The notes: a model not told the origin generated them from the letters alone. A stretch of 64,000 nt of DNA from Wenjunlia tyrosinilytica (GCF_014646055.1 NZ_BMMS01000009.1:174679-238678); one strand, 5' to 3'; positions 25,855 to 33,488 are shown, counted from the first letter of the stretch. A program made the numbers and translations.

Positions 25855-26391
25855 CTACTTGGGAGTTTCGGCGCCGGTGGAGCCCCGGGCGCCGCCGGCC
25901 GGCTCGTCACGCGGCGGTTCGCCGGGGCGGTCGCCCGGCCCGTCCTCTCCGGCCTTGGCGGTGCAGTCGGCGCAGCGCCCGAAGATCGCGAAGTGCTTCA
26001 TGTCGGTGTCGAAGCCGAACCGCTCCCGCAGCGCGTCCACCAGCGGATCGGCCACCGAGATGTCCGCCTCGATGATCGAGCCGCAGTCCCGGCAGACCAG
26101 GTGCATGTGGTGGTGCCGGTCGGCGAGGTGGTACGTCGGCGCGCCATGGCCCAGGTGGGCGTGCGAGACCAGGCCGAGCTCCTCGAGGAGTTCGAGGGTG
26201 CGGTAGACGGTCGAGATGTTCACACTGCTGGCCGTTCTGCGCACCTCGGTGAGGATCTCGTCCGGGGTGGCGTGCTCCAGGGTGTCGACCGCCTCCAGTA
26301 CCAGCTGGCGCTGCGGAGTCAGCCGGTACCCCCGCTCACGCAGGTTGGCCTGCCAGTCGGTGCCGTGTGCGCTGCTCACCTCAGGTCGCAC
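25855..26391 (-). CDS. nur: Nickel-responsive Fur-family regulator Nur
   Basis: Fur-family repressor of 178 aa. The HTH contains RGYRLTPQRQLVLEAVDTL and NISTVYRTLELLEELGLV. Histidines matching the Nur nickel site are present: H40 and H93, H95, H97 (ADRHHHMHLVCRDCG); H77 and H79 match the second metal site. Zinc-type CxxC motifs are CRDC and CADC. Nur represses nickel uptake and Fe-SOD and allows Ni-SOD expression when nickel is present (S. coelicolor). A Pro/Gly/Glu-rich tail of about 30 residues goes beyond the usual length. GTG 26391 is the upstream start; GTG 26379 is also possible. Nur is chosen over Fur or Zur because of the His set and near identity to the remembered S. coelicolor sequence. 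Confidence 0.87.
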   Translation of the reverse strand: MRPEVSSAHGTDWQANLRERGYRLTPQRQLVLEAVDTLEHATPDEILTEVRRTASSVNISTVYRTLELLEELGLVSHAHLGHGAPTYHLADRHHHMHLVCRDCGSIIEADISVADPLVDALRERFGFDTDMKHFAIFGRCADCTAKAGEDGPGDRPGEPPRDEPAGGARGSTGAETPK

Positions 26392-26436
26392 CCTTTCGGC
26401 TCTCGGCGCGGGCCGGGGACCCGGGCCCGCCCAGGC

Positions 26437-27000
26437 TCAGCGGAAGAAGGCGATGCCGTCGTCCGGCAGGTCCTTGATGTCGTGGATCCACTCGGCCGGG
26501 TTCACGACCTTCTTCAGGTGCGCCGACATGTAGGGGCGCAGCGGGACCTGGGGCGTGGCCTTCTCGAAGACCCACATGAGATCTCCATTGACCAGACCGT
26601 ACAGCCGCTTGCCGCCGGAGTAGTCCGACGCCGAGGGGATCCGGGCGACCGCGTCGGTGACGAGGTCGATCTGCGGCTTCTTGTCGGCGAGCTCGCCGTA
26701 CCAGATCTCGATGACCCCCTCGTCGCGGACCATCACGATCTCGAGCTTGCGCTCGCCGTCGACCCGCCAGTAGCCGCTCTCGCTCTCCAGCGGGCGTACC
26801 TTCCTGCCCTCGCTGTCGAGCGCCCAGGTGCGGGAGGTGTACTCCAGGAACGGCCGGCCGTCGTGCGAGAAGGTCACTTCCTGGCCGAAGTTGCACTTCT
26901 CCATGCCTGGGAAGTCGCACACTCCGGCGCCCTGCCAGGTGCCGAGGAGGAAGGCGATGGGCACATTGGCCGGGTTGAGGTCGGACGGGATCTCGATCAT
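26437..27000 (-). CDS. FABP/nitrobindin-like beta-barrel protein
   Basis: Predicted cytoplasmic beta-barrel of 187 aa in the family of nitrobindins and fatty-acid-binding-like proteins. The signature GTWQGAG is at about 20-26, and alternating strands run through to PYMSAHLKKVVNP. In heme-binding nitrobindins a His precedes LSAxLxR near the end; the aligned position here appears not to be His (LRPYMSAHL), so heme binding should not be assumed. M. tuberculosis Rv0813c (from memory) has the same neighbourhood. Start ATG 27000, 30 nt after the 33-aa gene and 45 nt before nur. Confidence 0.85.
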   Translation of the reverse strand: MIEIPSDLNPANVPIAFLLGTWQGAGVCDFPGMEKCNFGQEVTFSHDGRPFLEYTSRTWALDSEGRKVRPLESESGYWRVDGERKLEIVMVRDEGVIEIWYGELADKKPQIDLVTDAVARIPSASDYSGGKRLYGLVNGDLMWVFEKATPQVPLRPYMSAHLKKVVNPAEWIHDIKDLPDDGIAFFR

Positions 27001-27030
27001 GGGTGCCTCAGTCCTCCTGCGGAACCGCGG

Positions 27031-27132
27031 TCAGCGCTGGCCCTGGTACAGCTTGGCGACGGCGTAGACGGCGAAGCTCGCGATCAGGACCGACACCAGG
27101 GCCAGAAGAGCGGTGAAGAAGTTCTCAAGCAC
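27031..27132 (-). CDS. 33-aa small membrane protein
   Basis: Short gene of 34 codons. GTG at 27132 has AGGAG 7-8 nt upstream. The peptide begins VLENFFTALLALV, forms one membrane helix (about 4-26) and ends in a basic tail KLYQGQR. It is just upstream of the FABP-like gene (30-nt gap), with good Streptomyces codon use throughout. Function unknown; a membrane-protein accessory role is only a guess. Confidence 0.7.
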   Translation of the reverse strand: MLENFFTALLALVSVLIASFAVYAVAKLYQGQR

Positions 27133-27213
27133 GGGTGTGCTCCTAAACAGGGGAAACCGACGGGCAGGCCGTACCCGAGTCTAGTCGGCCCCCAATGCGC
27201 GGGTCGTACGAGG

Positions 27214-27873
27214 TCAGTGCGTGCCGCGAAGCCGTTGGTACTGGGCCTTGAGGAGCTCGGCGACGCGCGCTCCCGTGGGCGGGGTGGCGCTGCTGATCGA
27301 GATCGTGATCTGGACGTTCCCCTCGTACGAGACGGCGACCAGCGCGCCGGTGCTCTCCGCGCTCGCCGACGGCAGGCGGGTGGCACGGGCACGCGCGTCA
27401 CCGGGAACGGTGACCTCGGGGCCGTGGAAGTGCGGTGCCTCGGCGAACGCGCGGGCGCCTTCGGACGAGGTGAAGCGGATCAGCTTGACATTGACCTCGG
27501 AGCCCTGGTCGGCCGTGGTGAACCCGCGCACGGCGGCGTCGCGGAACGAGGCCCTGCGCAGCGCGTCGTCGGCGCCCGGCTCGAACCCGATGGCGGCCTC
27601 GTCCAGGCTCATGAGCTCGGCCGGGCCCTCGCTCTGCGCGCCCTCGGGGACGGGGAGGAGAAGGCGGCGAAGGTCGTTCGCGCGCCTACCGGGGCGGGCG
27701 GGACTCGACGGCCCGGCGCCCGTCGGGCGTGGCGACGCGGAGTGCGGGACGCCCGGTCTCGGCTGCGCCTTCGCGGAGGGCGAATCGGAGGAGCCGATCA
27801 CGGCGACCGTGCCCGCGACCACCGCGGCGAGGGCCACCGCCCCCGCACCGAACGCCGTCTTCCCTGCCCTCAC
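27214..27873 (-). CDS. Membrane-anchored or secreted hypothetical protein
   Basis: Protein of about 219 aa. One N-terminal membrane helix or signal (AFGAGAVALAAVVAGTVAVIG) is followed by a Pro/Ser/Arg-rich linker and a folded C-terminal domain (about 75-219) with a mixed alpha/beta pattern (SEVNVKLIRFTSSEGARAFA; GALVAVSYEGNVQITISI). The family is not recognised. The GTG at 27873 is a guess: GGGGGG lies only 3 nt upstream, and the frame is open for 30 more codons through a repeat-rich stretch (cttcccggcactttccgg units near 27905-27950). Confidence 0.65.
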   Translation of the reverse strand: MRAGKTAFGAGAVALAAVVAGTVAVIGSSDSPSAKAQPRPGVPHSASPRPTGAGPSSPARPGRRANDLRRLLLPVPEGAQSEGPAELMSLDEAAIGFEPGADDALRRASFRDAAVRGFTTADQGSEVNVKLIRFTSSEGARAFAEAPHFHGPEVTVPGDARARATRLPSASAESTGALVAVSYEGNVQITISISSATPPTGARVAELLKAQYQRLRGTH

Positions 27874-27980
27874 AAGCCCCCCATGGCGTTGCCCTTGTCC
27901 CGGCTTCCGGGCACTTCCCGGCACTTTCCGGCTTCCCGGCACTTTCCGGGCGCCGCTCACCACCGGCGATGATCACGAGT

Positions 27981-28016
27981 GCGACAGCGGGATTATGCCG
28001 CACTACAGTGCGCGTA
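27981..28016 (+). promoter_or_regulatory. Promoter for a leaderless DsrE mRNA
   Basis: GCGACA (27981-27986), a 17-nt spacer and TACAGT (28004-28009) form a good -35/-10 pair. The -10 ends 6 nt before the ATG at 28016, so transcription probably starts at the start codon. No ribosome-binding site exists upstream. Confidence 0.65.
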
Positions 28017-28378
28017 TGGCGAAGAGACTGGTCATCAAGGTCACCGCGGGCGAGGAAGCACCCGAGCGCTGCTCGCAGGCGTTCACGGTCGCGGCGGTCG
28101 CCGTGGCGAGCGGGGTCGAGGTCTCGCTCTGGCTGACGGGTGAGTCGTCGTGGTTCGCGCTGCCGGGCCGGGCGGCCGAGTTCAAACTGCCGCATGCCGC
28201 CCCGCTGCCCGACCTGCTGGAGTCGGTGATCGCCGGTGGTCGGGTGACGCTGTGCACGCAGTGCGCGGCACGGCGGGAGATCACCGAGAAGGACGTCGTC
28301 GACGGGGTACGGATCGCGGGTGCGCAGGTCTTCGTCAGCGAGGTCATGGGCGACGGGGTCCAGGCGCTCGTGTACTGA
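28016..28378 (+). CDS. DsrE-family protein
   Basis: Cytoplasmic protein of 120 aa with a DsrE/TusD-like Rossmann fold. RLVIKVTAGEEAPERCSQAFTV begins strand 1, a hydrophobic strand and GGRVTLCTQCAARRE follow, and the end is VFVSEVMGDGVQALVY. The CTQC pair is at the place where sulfur-relay relatives carry a reactive Cys. Sulfur transfer or small-molecule binding is inferred. The mRNA looks leaderless. Convergent with the DUF3099 gene. Confidence 0.8.
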   Translation: MAKRLVIKVTAGEEAPERCSQAFTVAAVAVASGVEVSLWLTGESSWFALPGRAAEFKLPHAAPLPDLLESVIAGGRVTLCTQCAARREITEKDVVDGVRIAGAQVFVSEVMGDGVQALVY

Positions 28379-28512
28379 GCGCCGACCGCTGAGGTCGACC
28401 GCTGAGACCGACCGGCGGGCCCGGACGACCGCTGAGGCCGTCCGGCCAGCCCGGACGGCCGCGGGCCTTCGTCTCGCCGGGCGCCCGGGGGGGCGCCTAC
28501 GGGGAGTCGTGC

Positions 28513-28815
28513 CTACGGGGAGTCGTCCGGACGTTTCCTCGCCGCCCGCTCCTTGGCCGCCTGCTCCTCCCGCAGCCAGGTGTCGTCCTCGGGCTCGTCC
28601 TCGAGCCAGCTGTCGTCGGGGACGTCCCACCATTTGTCGTCGGGCTCACGCCGGTTCGCCATGATCGCCGCGACCGGGGGGATGATCATGGCGACCACGC
28701 ACATGCCCACCGCGAGCGGCACCGACCACAGGCGCACCACACCCCACGCCAGGACGAAAAGGGCCAGGCAGAGCCCCATCATGACGAAGTAGCGGCGGCG
28801 TCTGCGCGCGTACAT
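28513..28815 (-). CDS. DUF3099 membrane protein
   Basis: Small membrane protein of 100 aa. Two helices (VMMGLCLALFVLAWGVV; VPLAVGMCVVAMIIPPVAAI) follow an Arg-rich start (MYARRRRRYF). The cytoplasmic tail is strongly acidic and Trp-rich (WWDVPDDSWLEDEPEDD). It matches DUF3099, an actinobacterial family of unknown function. Start ATG 28815. A terminator separates it from the upstream DUF1416 gene. Confidence 0.85.
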   Translation of the reverse strand: MYARRRRRYFVMMGLCLALFVLAWGVVRLWSVPLAVGMCVVAMIIPPVAAIMANRREPDDKWWDVPDDSWLEDEPEDDTWLREEQAAKERAARKRPDDSP

Positions 28816-28859
28816 ATAACAACGGTACGTCAGCGGGGCCCGGCGTACACCCGCACGAA

Positions 28860-28894
28860 GGCCGCGCCCCCGCGACGTGCGCGGGGGCGCGGCC
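28860..28894 (-). terminator. Terminator after the DUF1416-sulfurtransferase operon
   Basis: Perfect 15-bp stem (28860-28874 with 28880-28894) and a 5-nt loop, 57 nt past the DUF1416 stop in its reading direction. Confidence 0.8.
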
Positions 28895-28950
28895 TCGCCG
28901 TTCAGCGGCCCTGTCGGCGTACCCGCCCGAGCCCTCGGCTCGCGCCGGCC

Positions 28951-29238
28951 TCAGACCGCGATGGCGACCTCGGCCAGGCCGCCCTGCTGGGCGACAACGG
29001 TCCGGTCCGCGGTCGCGCCGGGAACCAGGGCGCGCAGCGTCCAGGTGCCCTCGGCGGCGTAGAAGCGGAACTGCCCGGTCGCCGAGGTGGGGACCTCCGC
29101 GGTGAACTCGCCGGTGCTGTCCAGGAGGCGGACGTAGCCGATGACGGGCTCGCCGTCGCGGGTCACCGAGCCCTGGATCGTGGTCTCACCGGGCTTGATG
29201 GATGCCGCGTCCGGGCCGCCGGCCTTTGCTCCACACAT
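28951..29238 (-). CDS. DUF1416 protein (SseC-like), sulfurtransferase partner
   Basis: Small protein of 95 aa with a transthyretin/prealbumin-like beta-sandwich (TTIQGSVTRDGEPVIGYVRL, FTAEVPTSATGQFRFYAAEG, WTLRALVPGAT). It starts MCGAKAGG, with one Cys. It matches DUF1416, called SseC in mycobacteria, where it sits directly after the CysA-type sulfurtransferase. ATG 29238 follows GAGGAAAA and is 38 nt after the sulfurtransferase stop, so the two form an operon behind the Cys-rich leader. Exact role unknown; sulfur-metabolism linkage is inferred from this constant pairing. Confidence 0.88.
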   Translation of the reverse strand: MCGAKAGGPDAASIKPGETTIQGSVTRDGEPVIGYVRLLDSTGEFTAEVPTSATGQFRFYAAEGTWTLRALVPGATADRTVVAQQGGLAEVAIAV

Positions 29239-29276
29239 ACGTTTTCCTCTTTGGGGTGAAGGGGGATCAGTCGGGG

Positions 29277-30116
29277 TCAGGAAGAGGCGCCGAGCTCGAT
29301 CGGCACGCCGACGAGGGAGCCGTACTCGGTCCAGGAGCCGTCGTAGTTCCTCACGTTCGGCTGGCCGAGCAGCTCGTGCAGGACGAACCACGTGTGAGCG
29401 GAGCGCTCACCGATGCGGCAGTAGGCGATGGTGTCCTTGGCCAGGTCCACGCCCGCGGCCTCGTAGAGGTCCTTGAGCTCGGCGTCGGACTTGAAGGTGC
29501 CGTCGTCGTTGGCCGACTTCGACCACGGGATGTTGCGCGCGGTCGGGATGTGGCCCGGACGCTGCGACTGCTCCTGCGGCAGGTGGGCCGGGGCCAGCAG
29601 CTTGCCGGAGAACTCGTCGGGCGAGCGCACGTCGACGAGGTTCAGCGTGCCGATGGCGGCCACGGCGTCGTCGCGGAAGGCGCGGATCGAGGAGTCCTGC
29701 TCCTTGGCCTCGTACTGCGTGGCCGCGCGGGTCGGGACCTCGGCGACGAGCTCGCGGGAGTCGAGCTCCCACTTCTTGCGCCCGCCGTCGAGGAGCTTGA
29801 CGTCCTCGTGGCCGTACAGCTTGAAGTACCAGTACGCGTAGGAAGCGAACCAGTTGTTGTTGCCGCCGTAGAGGACGACGGTGTCGTCATTGGCGATTCC
29901 GCGCTCGGACAGGAGCTTCTCGAAGCCCTCCTGGTCGACGAAGTCGCGGCGGATCGGGTCCTGGAGGTCCTGCTTCCAGTCGATCTTGACGGCATTGCGG
30001 ATGTGGTTCTTGTCGTACGCCGAGGTGTCCTCGTCGACCTCGACGAGGACGACCTTGGGGTCGTCGAGGTGGGCCTGGACCCAGTCGGCGTCCACGAGGA
30101 CGTCACTGCGGCTCAT
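29277..30116 (-). CDS. Thiosulfate sulfurtransferase (rhodanese, CysA/SseA type)
   Basis: Two-domain rhodanese of 279 aa. The N-terminal domain (about 1-130) lacks the Cys (its loop reads VVLYGGNNNW). The C-terminal domain (about 150-279) has the catalytic Cys233 in AYCRIGERSAHTW. It moves sulfane sulfur from thiosulfate to thiol acceptors or cyanide. ATG 30116 follows GGAGGAG. A 26-aa Cys-rich leader peptide and a hairpin lie upstream, suggesting control by cysteine supply. The downstream partner is the SseC-like gene. Confidence 0.93.
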   Translation of the reverse strand: MSRSDVLVDADWVQAHLDDPKVVLVEVDEDTSAYDKNHIRNAVKIDWKQDLQDPIRRDFVDQEGFEKLLSERGIANDDTVVLYGGNNNWFASYAYWYFKLYGHEDVKLLDGGRKKWELDSRELVAEVPTRAATQYEAKEQDSSIRAFRDDAVAAIGTLNLVDVRSPDEFSGKLLAPAHLPQEQSQRPGHIPTARNIPWSKSANDDGTFKSDAELKDLYEAAGVDLAKDTIAYCRIGERSAHTWFVLHELLGQPNVRNYDGSWTEYGSLVGVPIELGASS

Positions 30117-30170
30117 GCTGTTCTCCTCCGGGGCAGTTGCGGCGGGCGGCTGCGGTCTGGTGCGTCGAAA

Positions 30171-30188
30171 CCGCGCGCGTTCGCGCGG
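30171..30188 (-). promoter_or_regulatory. Hairpin between the leader peptide and sulfurtransferase (possible attenuator)
   Basis: On the minus strand CCGCGCG, a 4-nt loop and CGCGCGG are followed by TTT. It lies 95 nt after the leader stop and 54 nt before the sulfurtransferase start, where a termination or anti-termination choice could be made. Regulation is inferred. Confidence 0.5.
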
Positions 30189-30283
30189 TGCTCACATGGC
30201 ACGGCGGTGCGGGGCGTAGCGGTCGGGGGAACGGTGTCCGTCGGGAGCGCCGCCGGGATCGGACGGCAGGGCGCGACGGCCCG

Positions 30284-30364
30284 TCAGGCCATTCGACACA
30301 GGCAGGCGGCCACGCGGCACAGGTCTACTGCCCGCCGCTTGGTGAGAACCGCCTGTCGCTTCAT
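30284..30364 (-). CDS. Ms5788A-like Cys-rich leader peptide
   Basis: Leader peptide of 26 aa. It begins MKRQAVLTKRRAVDL and ends with three cysteines (C16, C21, C23) before a TGA stop. The form (basic start, Cys cluster near the C-terminus) and position upstream of a sulfurtransferase match the Cys-rich leader family of Streptomyces and mycobacteria. In Mycobacterium smegmatis the Ms5788A leader lowers downstream expression when cysteine is plentiful (from memory). The mRNA looks leaderless: a -10 ends 7 nt before ATG. Confidence 0.85.
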   Translation of the reverse strand: MKRQAVLTKRRAVDLCRVAACLCRMA

Positions 30365-30371
30365 GCCACCG

Positions 30372-30401
30372 ATCGTAGGGAGTCCGCCCGGGAAGTGTCA
30401 G
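30372..30401 (-). promoter_or_regulatory. Promoter of the leaderless Cys-leader mRNA
   Basis: On the minus strand CTGACA (30401-30396), an 18-nt spacer and TACGAT (30377-30372) make a near-consensus sigma-HrdB promoter. The next 7 nt lead straight to the ATG of the leader peptide, with no room for a ribosome-binding site. Confidence 0.75.
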
Positions 30402-30564
30402 GGGTGTTTCAGGATTCGAGACAAAATCGTCCGTATGGCGGGAATAAGATCACAAAGACGCCCCACCGCACCGTTTCCGAGGCCTTCGTGGAGCGGGCGG
30501 GGGGTTGATTTCACCGGTGTGCGGACAACGCTGTCTCAGCAGTCGGACATCGGTCCTCACCGAC

Positions 30565-31275
30565 TCAACCGCTCAGCGAGACACCCTTGCCCGCCAGCTT
30601 GATGGTTACCCCGTCCGGGCCCGCCTCTAGCTTCTGGAGCTCGATTCCCGAGGGAAGGCCGGTGATCTTCTTCGAGAAATCGATCCGCTCGCGCACGAGG
30701 CCCTCCAGTCCCGGGATCTGATCGGCGCCCGGGATGGACCTGGCGCGCAGCTTCACCGTGCCGCCGTCGACGAGGCGGACCTCGCTGGTGACGCTCTTCT
30801 GCCATGTGCGGCCGAGGAGGCTCAGGCGGCCGATGACCTTGACCTCGCCGGTGCCCGGCTCGGAGCCGCTGCCGCCGTAGGAGACGGTGACACCGTCGGG
30901 AGCGGCCGCCGTCAGATCGGCGTAGGTGATGAGCACGGTGCCGGTGAGGGTCTCGGCCGTCGCCGTGGTGAAGCCGTTGGAGAACTTCACATCGTGCAGG
31001 TCGGCCTTGAACCGGTCGATCCGCACCGAGGTCCCCTGGTCCTGCGCCCGCATACCCCTGGCCGAGGCATGGACCTCGTCGAGCTTGCCGCCGAGGAGCT
31101 GGGTGAGGAAGGGAAAGCCGTCGATGCTGATCTCGGGGTCACCCTCGACGGGCTGGGCCTGGCGGAAATGGTCCGCCGCCTCCGACTCCGCGACGGCCAC
31201 GGCTATTCGGTCCGCCGCGACGAACAGGACGCCGAGCACGACAAGCGCGATCAGCAGTGGACGAAGAACTCGCAT
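30565..31275 (-). CDS. LmeA-like DUF2993 lipid-binding protein
   Basis: Envelope protein of 236 aa. An uncleaved anchor or signal (LRPLLIALVVLGVLFVAADRI) is followed by a DUF2993 domain with the family core (ISIDGFPFLTQLLGGKLDEV, VRIDRFKADLHDVKF). Mycobacterial LmeA is a periplasmic phospholipid-binding protein needed for lipomannan extension; a similar lipid-handling role here is inferred. Its place near the sulfurtransferase and glnR is as in M. tuberculosis (Rv0817c, from memory). ATG 31275, 63 nt after the stop of the large membrane protein. Confidence 0.85.
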   Translation of the reverse strand: MRVLRPLLIALVVLGVLFVAADRIAVAVAESEAADHFRQAQPVEGDPEISIDGFPFLTQLLGGKLDEVHASARGMRAQDQGTSVRIDRFKADLHDVKFSNGFTTATAETLTGTVLITYADLTAAAPDGVTVSYGGSGSEPGTGEVKVIGRLSLLGRTWQKSVTSEVRLVDGGTVKLRARSIPGADQIPGLEGLVRERIDFSKKITGLPSGIELQKLEAGPDGVTIKLAGKGVSLSG

Positions 31276-31338
31276 GCGCTACTGCTCCCCCGGATCAGAG
31301 ACTTCAAGGAGCCTAACCTCGGCGATCACGGGCAGGGC

Positions 31339-33192
31339 TCAACCGGCGATCACCCGGCCGATCAGGTAGACGGCGGGGGCGGCCGCGGTCAGGGGCAGCG
31401 AGACCCCGGCGGTGAAGTGCACGAAGCGGGACGGGAAGTCGTAGCCGGCCACCCGCAGCCCGATCAGCGCGCAGACTCCGGCGGCCAGTCCCAGCAGCGC
31501 GCCCGACGAGCCGATGCCCACGGGGCCGCCGACCGCCACACCGCAGCCCGCGGCGGCCGCCAGGGCGGCGAGTATGGAGACCGGCTGCGGCAGCGGGAGG
31601 GCTTTGACCAGCACCGTGACGGCCACGGCGGCGGCCCCGACGACGACCGGGGCGCCGTCCGACCAGTCGCCGCTCGCGCCCCGGGAGTGCGGGTGGCCGA
31701 TGCTCCAGGCCGCGAGCAGGCCGGCGGCCAGGACCGTGACGACGGTGGAGGAGGCGGTGACGGTGAGCGCGTAGAGGCGCTCGTCCGCGCCACCGCGATG
31801 CCGCATCTGGAGGAGCAGGACCAGCAGGAACCAGGCACCGAGGGTGCCGATGGCCGCGGTCGGCGCGTGCTCCTCCCCGACGGCGAGGGTGGCCGCATCC
31901 GCGGTCACTCCGGCGGCGAGGGCGAGCAGGATGCCCTGGCGGGCGGGCCACATCCCGTTGAGCCGGAACCAGCCAGCCGCGGTGACGGCCTGGAGGACCA
32001 GTACGGCGGCGCCGAGGGCGGGACGGCCCAGGGACGCGGCCAGGGCGACCACACCGCAGAGCACCGCGGTGATCGCGGCGGGCCGCAGACCGGGATCGAT
32101 GATCGGCGACCCCGTCCTCAGTGGTGTGACGGGCGCGCCGGCGGTGGCCAGGGCGGTCGGGGACGGTGCGGCGGACCGGGAGGGGGACGGCGGGGGCGCC
32201 GTGACGCGCGGGCCCGGAACATCGGCGGCGGAGGAGCGCCATGCCTGGCCACTGCCGTCGCCGCCGTGGCCGACGCCGCCATGGCCGTCAGCACTGTGGC
32301 CGCCGGGACCGTGCCCGCCAGGGCCGTGGCCGCCGGGGCTGTACCCGTCAGCGCCGGGGCCGCTCTCCGGGGCCGGCTGCCGTACCGCGCGAAGGGGCTG
32401 GGTGTGGTCGGGCGCCGCCGAAGGCTCATGGCCGGAGCGGTCCGGGGCCGCGGAGTGCTCGTGGCCCAACGCGCTCGGCCGACGATGCGCGCCACTGCCG
32501 GGGGCCCACAATGGCCCGGAGCCGTGCTGGGCGGCGGCGCTGTCGTAACCGCTCACGCCATTGCCCTGCCCGGAGGGTCCCCGGTGTCCGTACCCCTCGG
32601 CCGAGTCGGCCGGGGCGCCGTATCCGGTCGGCCCGCCGTAACCTGCCGCCGCGTCGCCGTAGCCGGTCGGCTCGCCATATCCGGCACCGTCGCCGTGGAC
32701 CGTGGACTCGCCGTATCCCGTCGGCTGACCGTATCCAGCGGCTTCCCCGTACCCGGGATACCCGGTCGGCTCGCCGTAACCGGGCTGCCCGGCCGGCTCG
32801 CCGTACCCGGTCGCGTCGCCGTAGCCGGAGGGCGCGCCGTACCCGGTCGCCTCGCCGTACCCGGTCGCGTCGCCGTAGCCGGTCGCGTCGCCGTAGCCGG
32901 AGGGCGCGCCGTACCCGGCCGGCTCGCCGTACCCGGCCGGCTCGCCGTGTCCCGAGCCCTGGGCGTAGGGGTTGGCGGTGAGGGGGTTGGCGGTGGGGGG
33001 GCCGGCGGTGGGGGGCTCGGCCGCATCGGCCCCGTATCCGCCGGCGTATCCGTCGTCGTAGCCGCCGTCGTGGGGACCGGCACCGGGCCCGGGGGGCGGA
33101 TCCGGTTCGTAGCCCTGCTCCGGCCCCGGCTTCAGCCGGTGGCGGGGGCCGCGGGGGGGCCTCGGGGGCTCGTTCCAATCGGAGGTCGACAT
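31339..33192 (-). CDS. Multi-helix membrane protein with long GYG-rich repeat region
   Basis: Protein of about 617 aa in two parts. Residues about 1-335 are disordered, dominated by six-residue repeats (GYGEPA, GYGDAT, GYGAPS) and then Gly/His/Ser-rich stretches. Residues about 370-617 hold around eight hydrophobic helices (AAITAVLCGVVALAASLG, LGAAVLVLQAVTAAGWF, SSTVVTVLAAGLLAAWSIG and others). ATG 33192 opens MSTSDWNEPPRPPRG and is 11 nt after the MoaD/ThiS stop, so the two are co-transcribed. The family is not recognised. The Tyr/Gly-rich cytoplasmic region could promote condensation or scaffold partners, but nothing shows this directly. Confidence 0.75.
   Translation of the reverse strand: MSTSDWNEPPRPPRGPRHRLKPGPEQGYEPDPPPGPGAGPHDGGYDDGYAGGYGADAAEPPTAGPPTANPLTANPYAQGSGHGEPAGYGEPAGYGAPSGYGDATGYGDATGYGEATGYGAPSGYGDATGYGEPAGQPGYGEPTGYPGYGEAAGYGQPTGYGESTVHGDGAGYGEPTGYGDAAAGYGGPTGYGAPADSAEGYGHRGPSGQGNGVSGYDSAAAQHGSGPLWAPGSGAHRRPSALGHEHSAAPDRSGHEPSAAPDHTQPLRAVRQPAPESGPGADGYSPGGHGPGGHGPGGHSADGHGGVGHGGDGSGQAWRSSAADVPGPRVTAPPPSPSRSAAPSPTALATAGAPVTPLRTGSPIIDPGLRPAAITAVLCGVVALAASLGRPALGAAVLVLQAVTAAGWFRLNGMWPARQGILLALAAGVTADAATLAVGEEHAPTAAIGTLGAWFLLVLLLQMRHRGGADERLYALTVTASSTVVTVLAAGLLAAWSIGHPHSRGASGDWSDGAPVVVGAAAVAVTVLVKALPLPQPVSILAALAAAAGCGVAVGGPVGIGSSGALLGLAAGVCALIGLRVAGYDFPSRFVHFTAGVSLPLTAAAPAVYLIGRVIAG
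32600..32960. repeat. 18-bp in-frame tandem repeats (GYGxxx) inside the membrane-protein gene
   Basis: About 18-20 units of 18 bp (ccgtaNccNgNcgNctcg types on the plus strand) encode hexapeptides of the form GYG-x-x-x. The period is a multiple of 3, so copy number can vary without shifting frame. Confidence 0.8.
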
Positions 33193-33203
33193 ACCGGTGG
33201 TCC

Positions 33204-33488
33204 TCACCCTCCCGCGAACGGCGGCAGGACCTCGACGGTGCCGCCCTCGGCCAGCTCCACGCTCCCGTGCTCCCGGGTGCCCACCGGATCGCCGTCCACG
33301 AGGAACGAGCACCGCGACAGCACACGCGCGAACTCCGGCCGGTCTCCGTGCCGCTTGCGCGCGGCCGCCAGCGCGTCGGCCAGCGTCCGCGCCCGGTACG
33401 GCTCCTCGGCCGTGCCGGCGGCGGCCTTGGCGGCGGCCCAATAGCGGATGGTGCCGCCGGGCCCGGTGCCCGTCACGCTTGCGGCCAT
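33204..33488 (-). CDS. MoaD/ThiS-family sulfur-carrier protein
   Basis: Ubiquitin-like protein of 94 aa. It has the beta-grasp pattern (GGTIRYWAAAKAAAG; SFLVDGDPVG; VELAEGGTVEVLPPFAGG) and ends exactly in Gly-Gly, the site activated to a thiocarboxylate by MoeB/ThiF-type enzymes. It may serve molybdopterin, thiamine or another sulfur-transfer pathway; no cognate activating enzyme is nearby. ATG 33488 begins MAASVTGTGPGG after CGAGGAGC. It leads the GYG-repeat membrane gene by 11 nt. A perfect palindrome is 22 nt upstream. Confidence 0.87.
   Translation of the reverse strand: MAASVTGTGPGGTIRYWAAAKAAAGTAEEPYRARTLADALAAARKRHGDRPEFARVLSRCSFLVDGDPVGTREHGSVELAEGGTVEVLPPFAGG

Noticed and set aside
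30430..30475. SigR-type promoter (GGGAAT...GTT) near the sulfurtransferase leader
   Set aside because: The spacing between GGAAT and GTT is about 27 nt instead of 18-19, and it points away from the operon.
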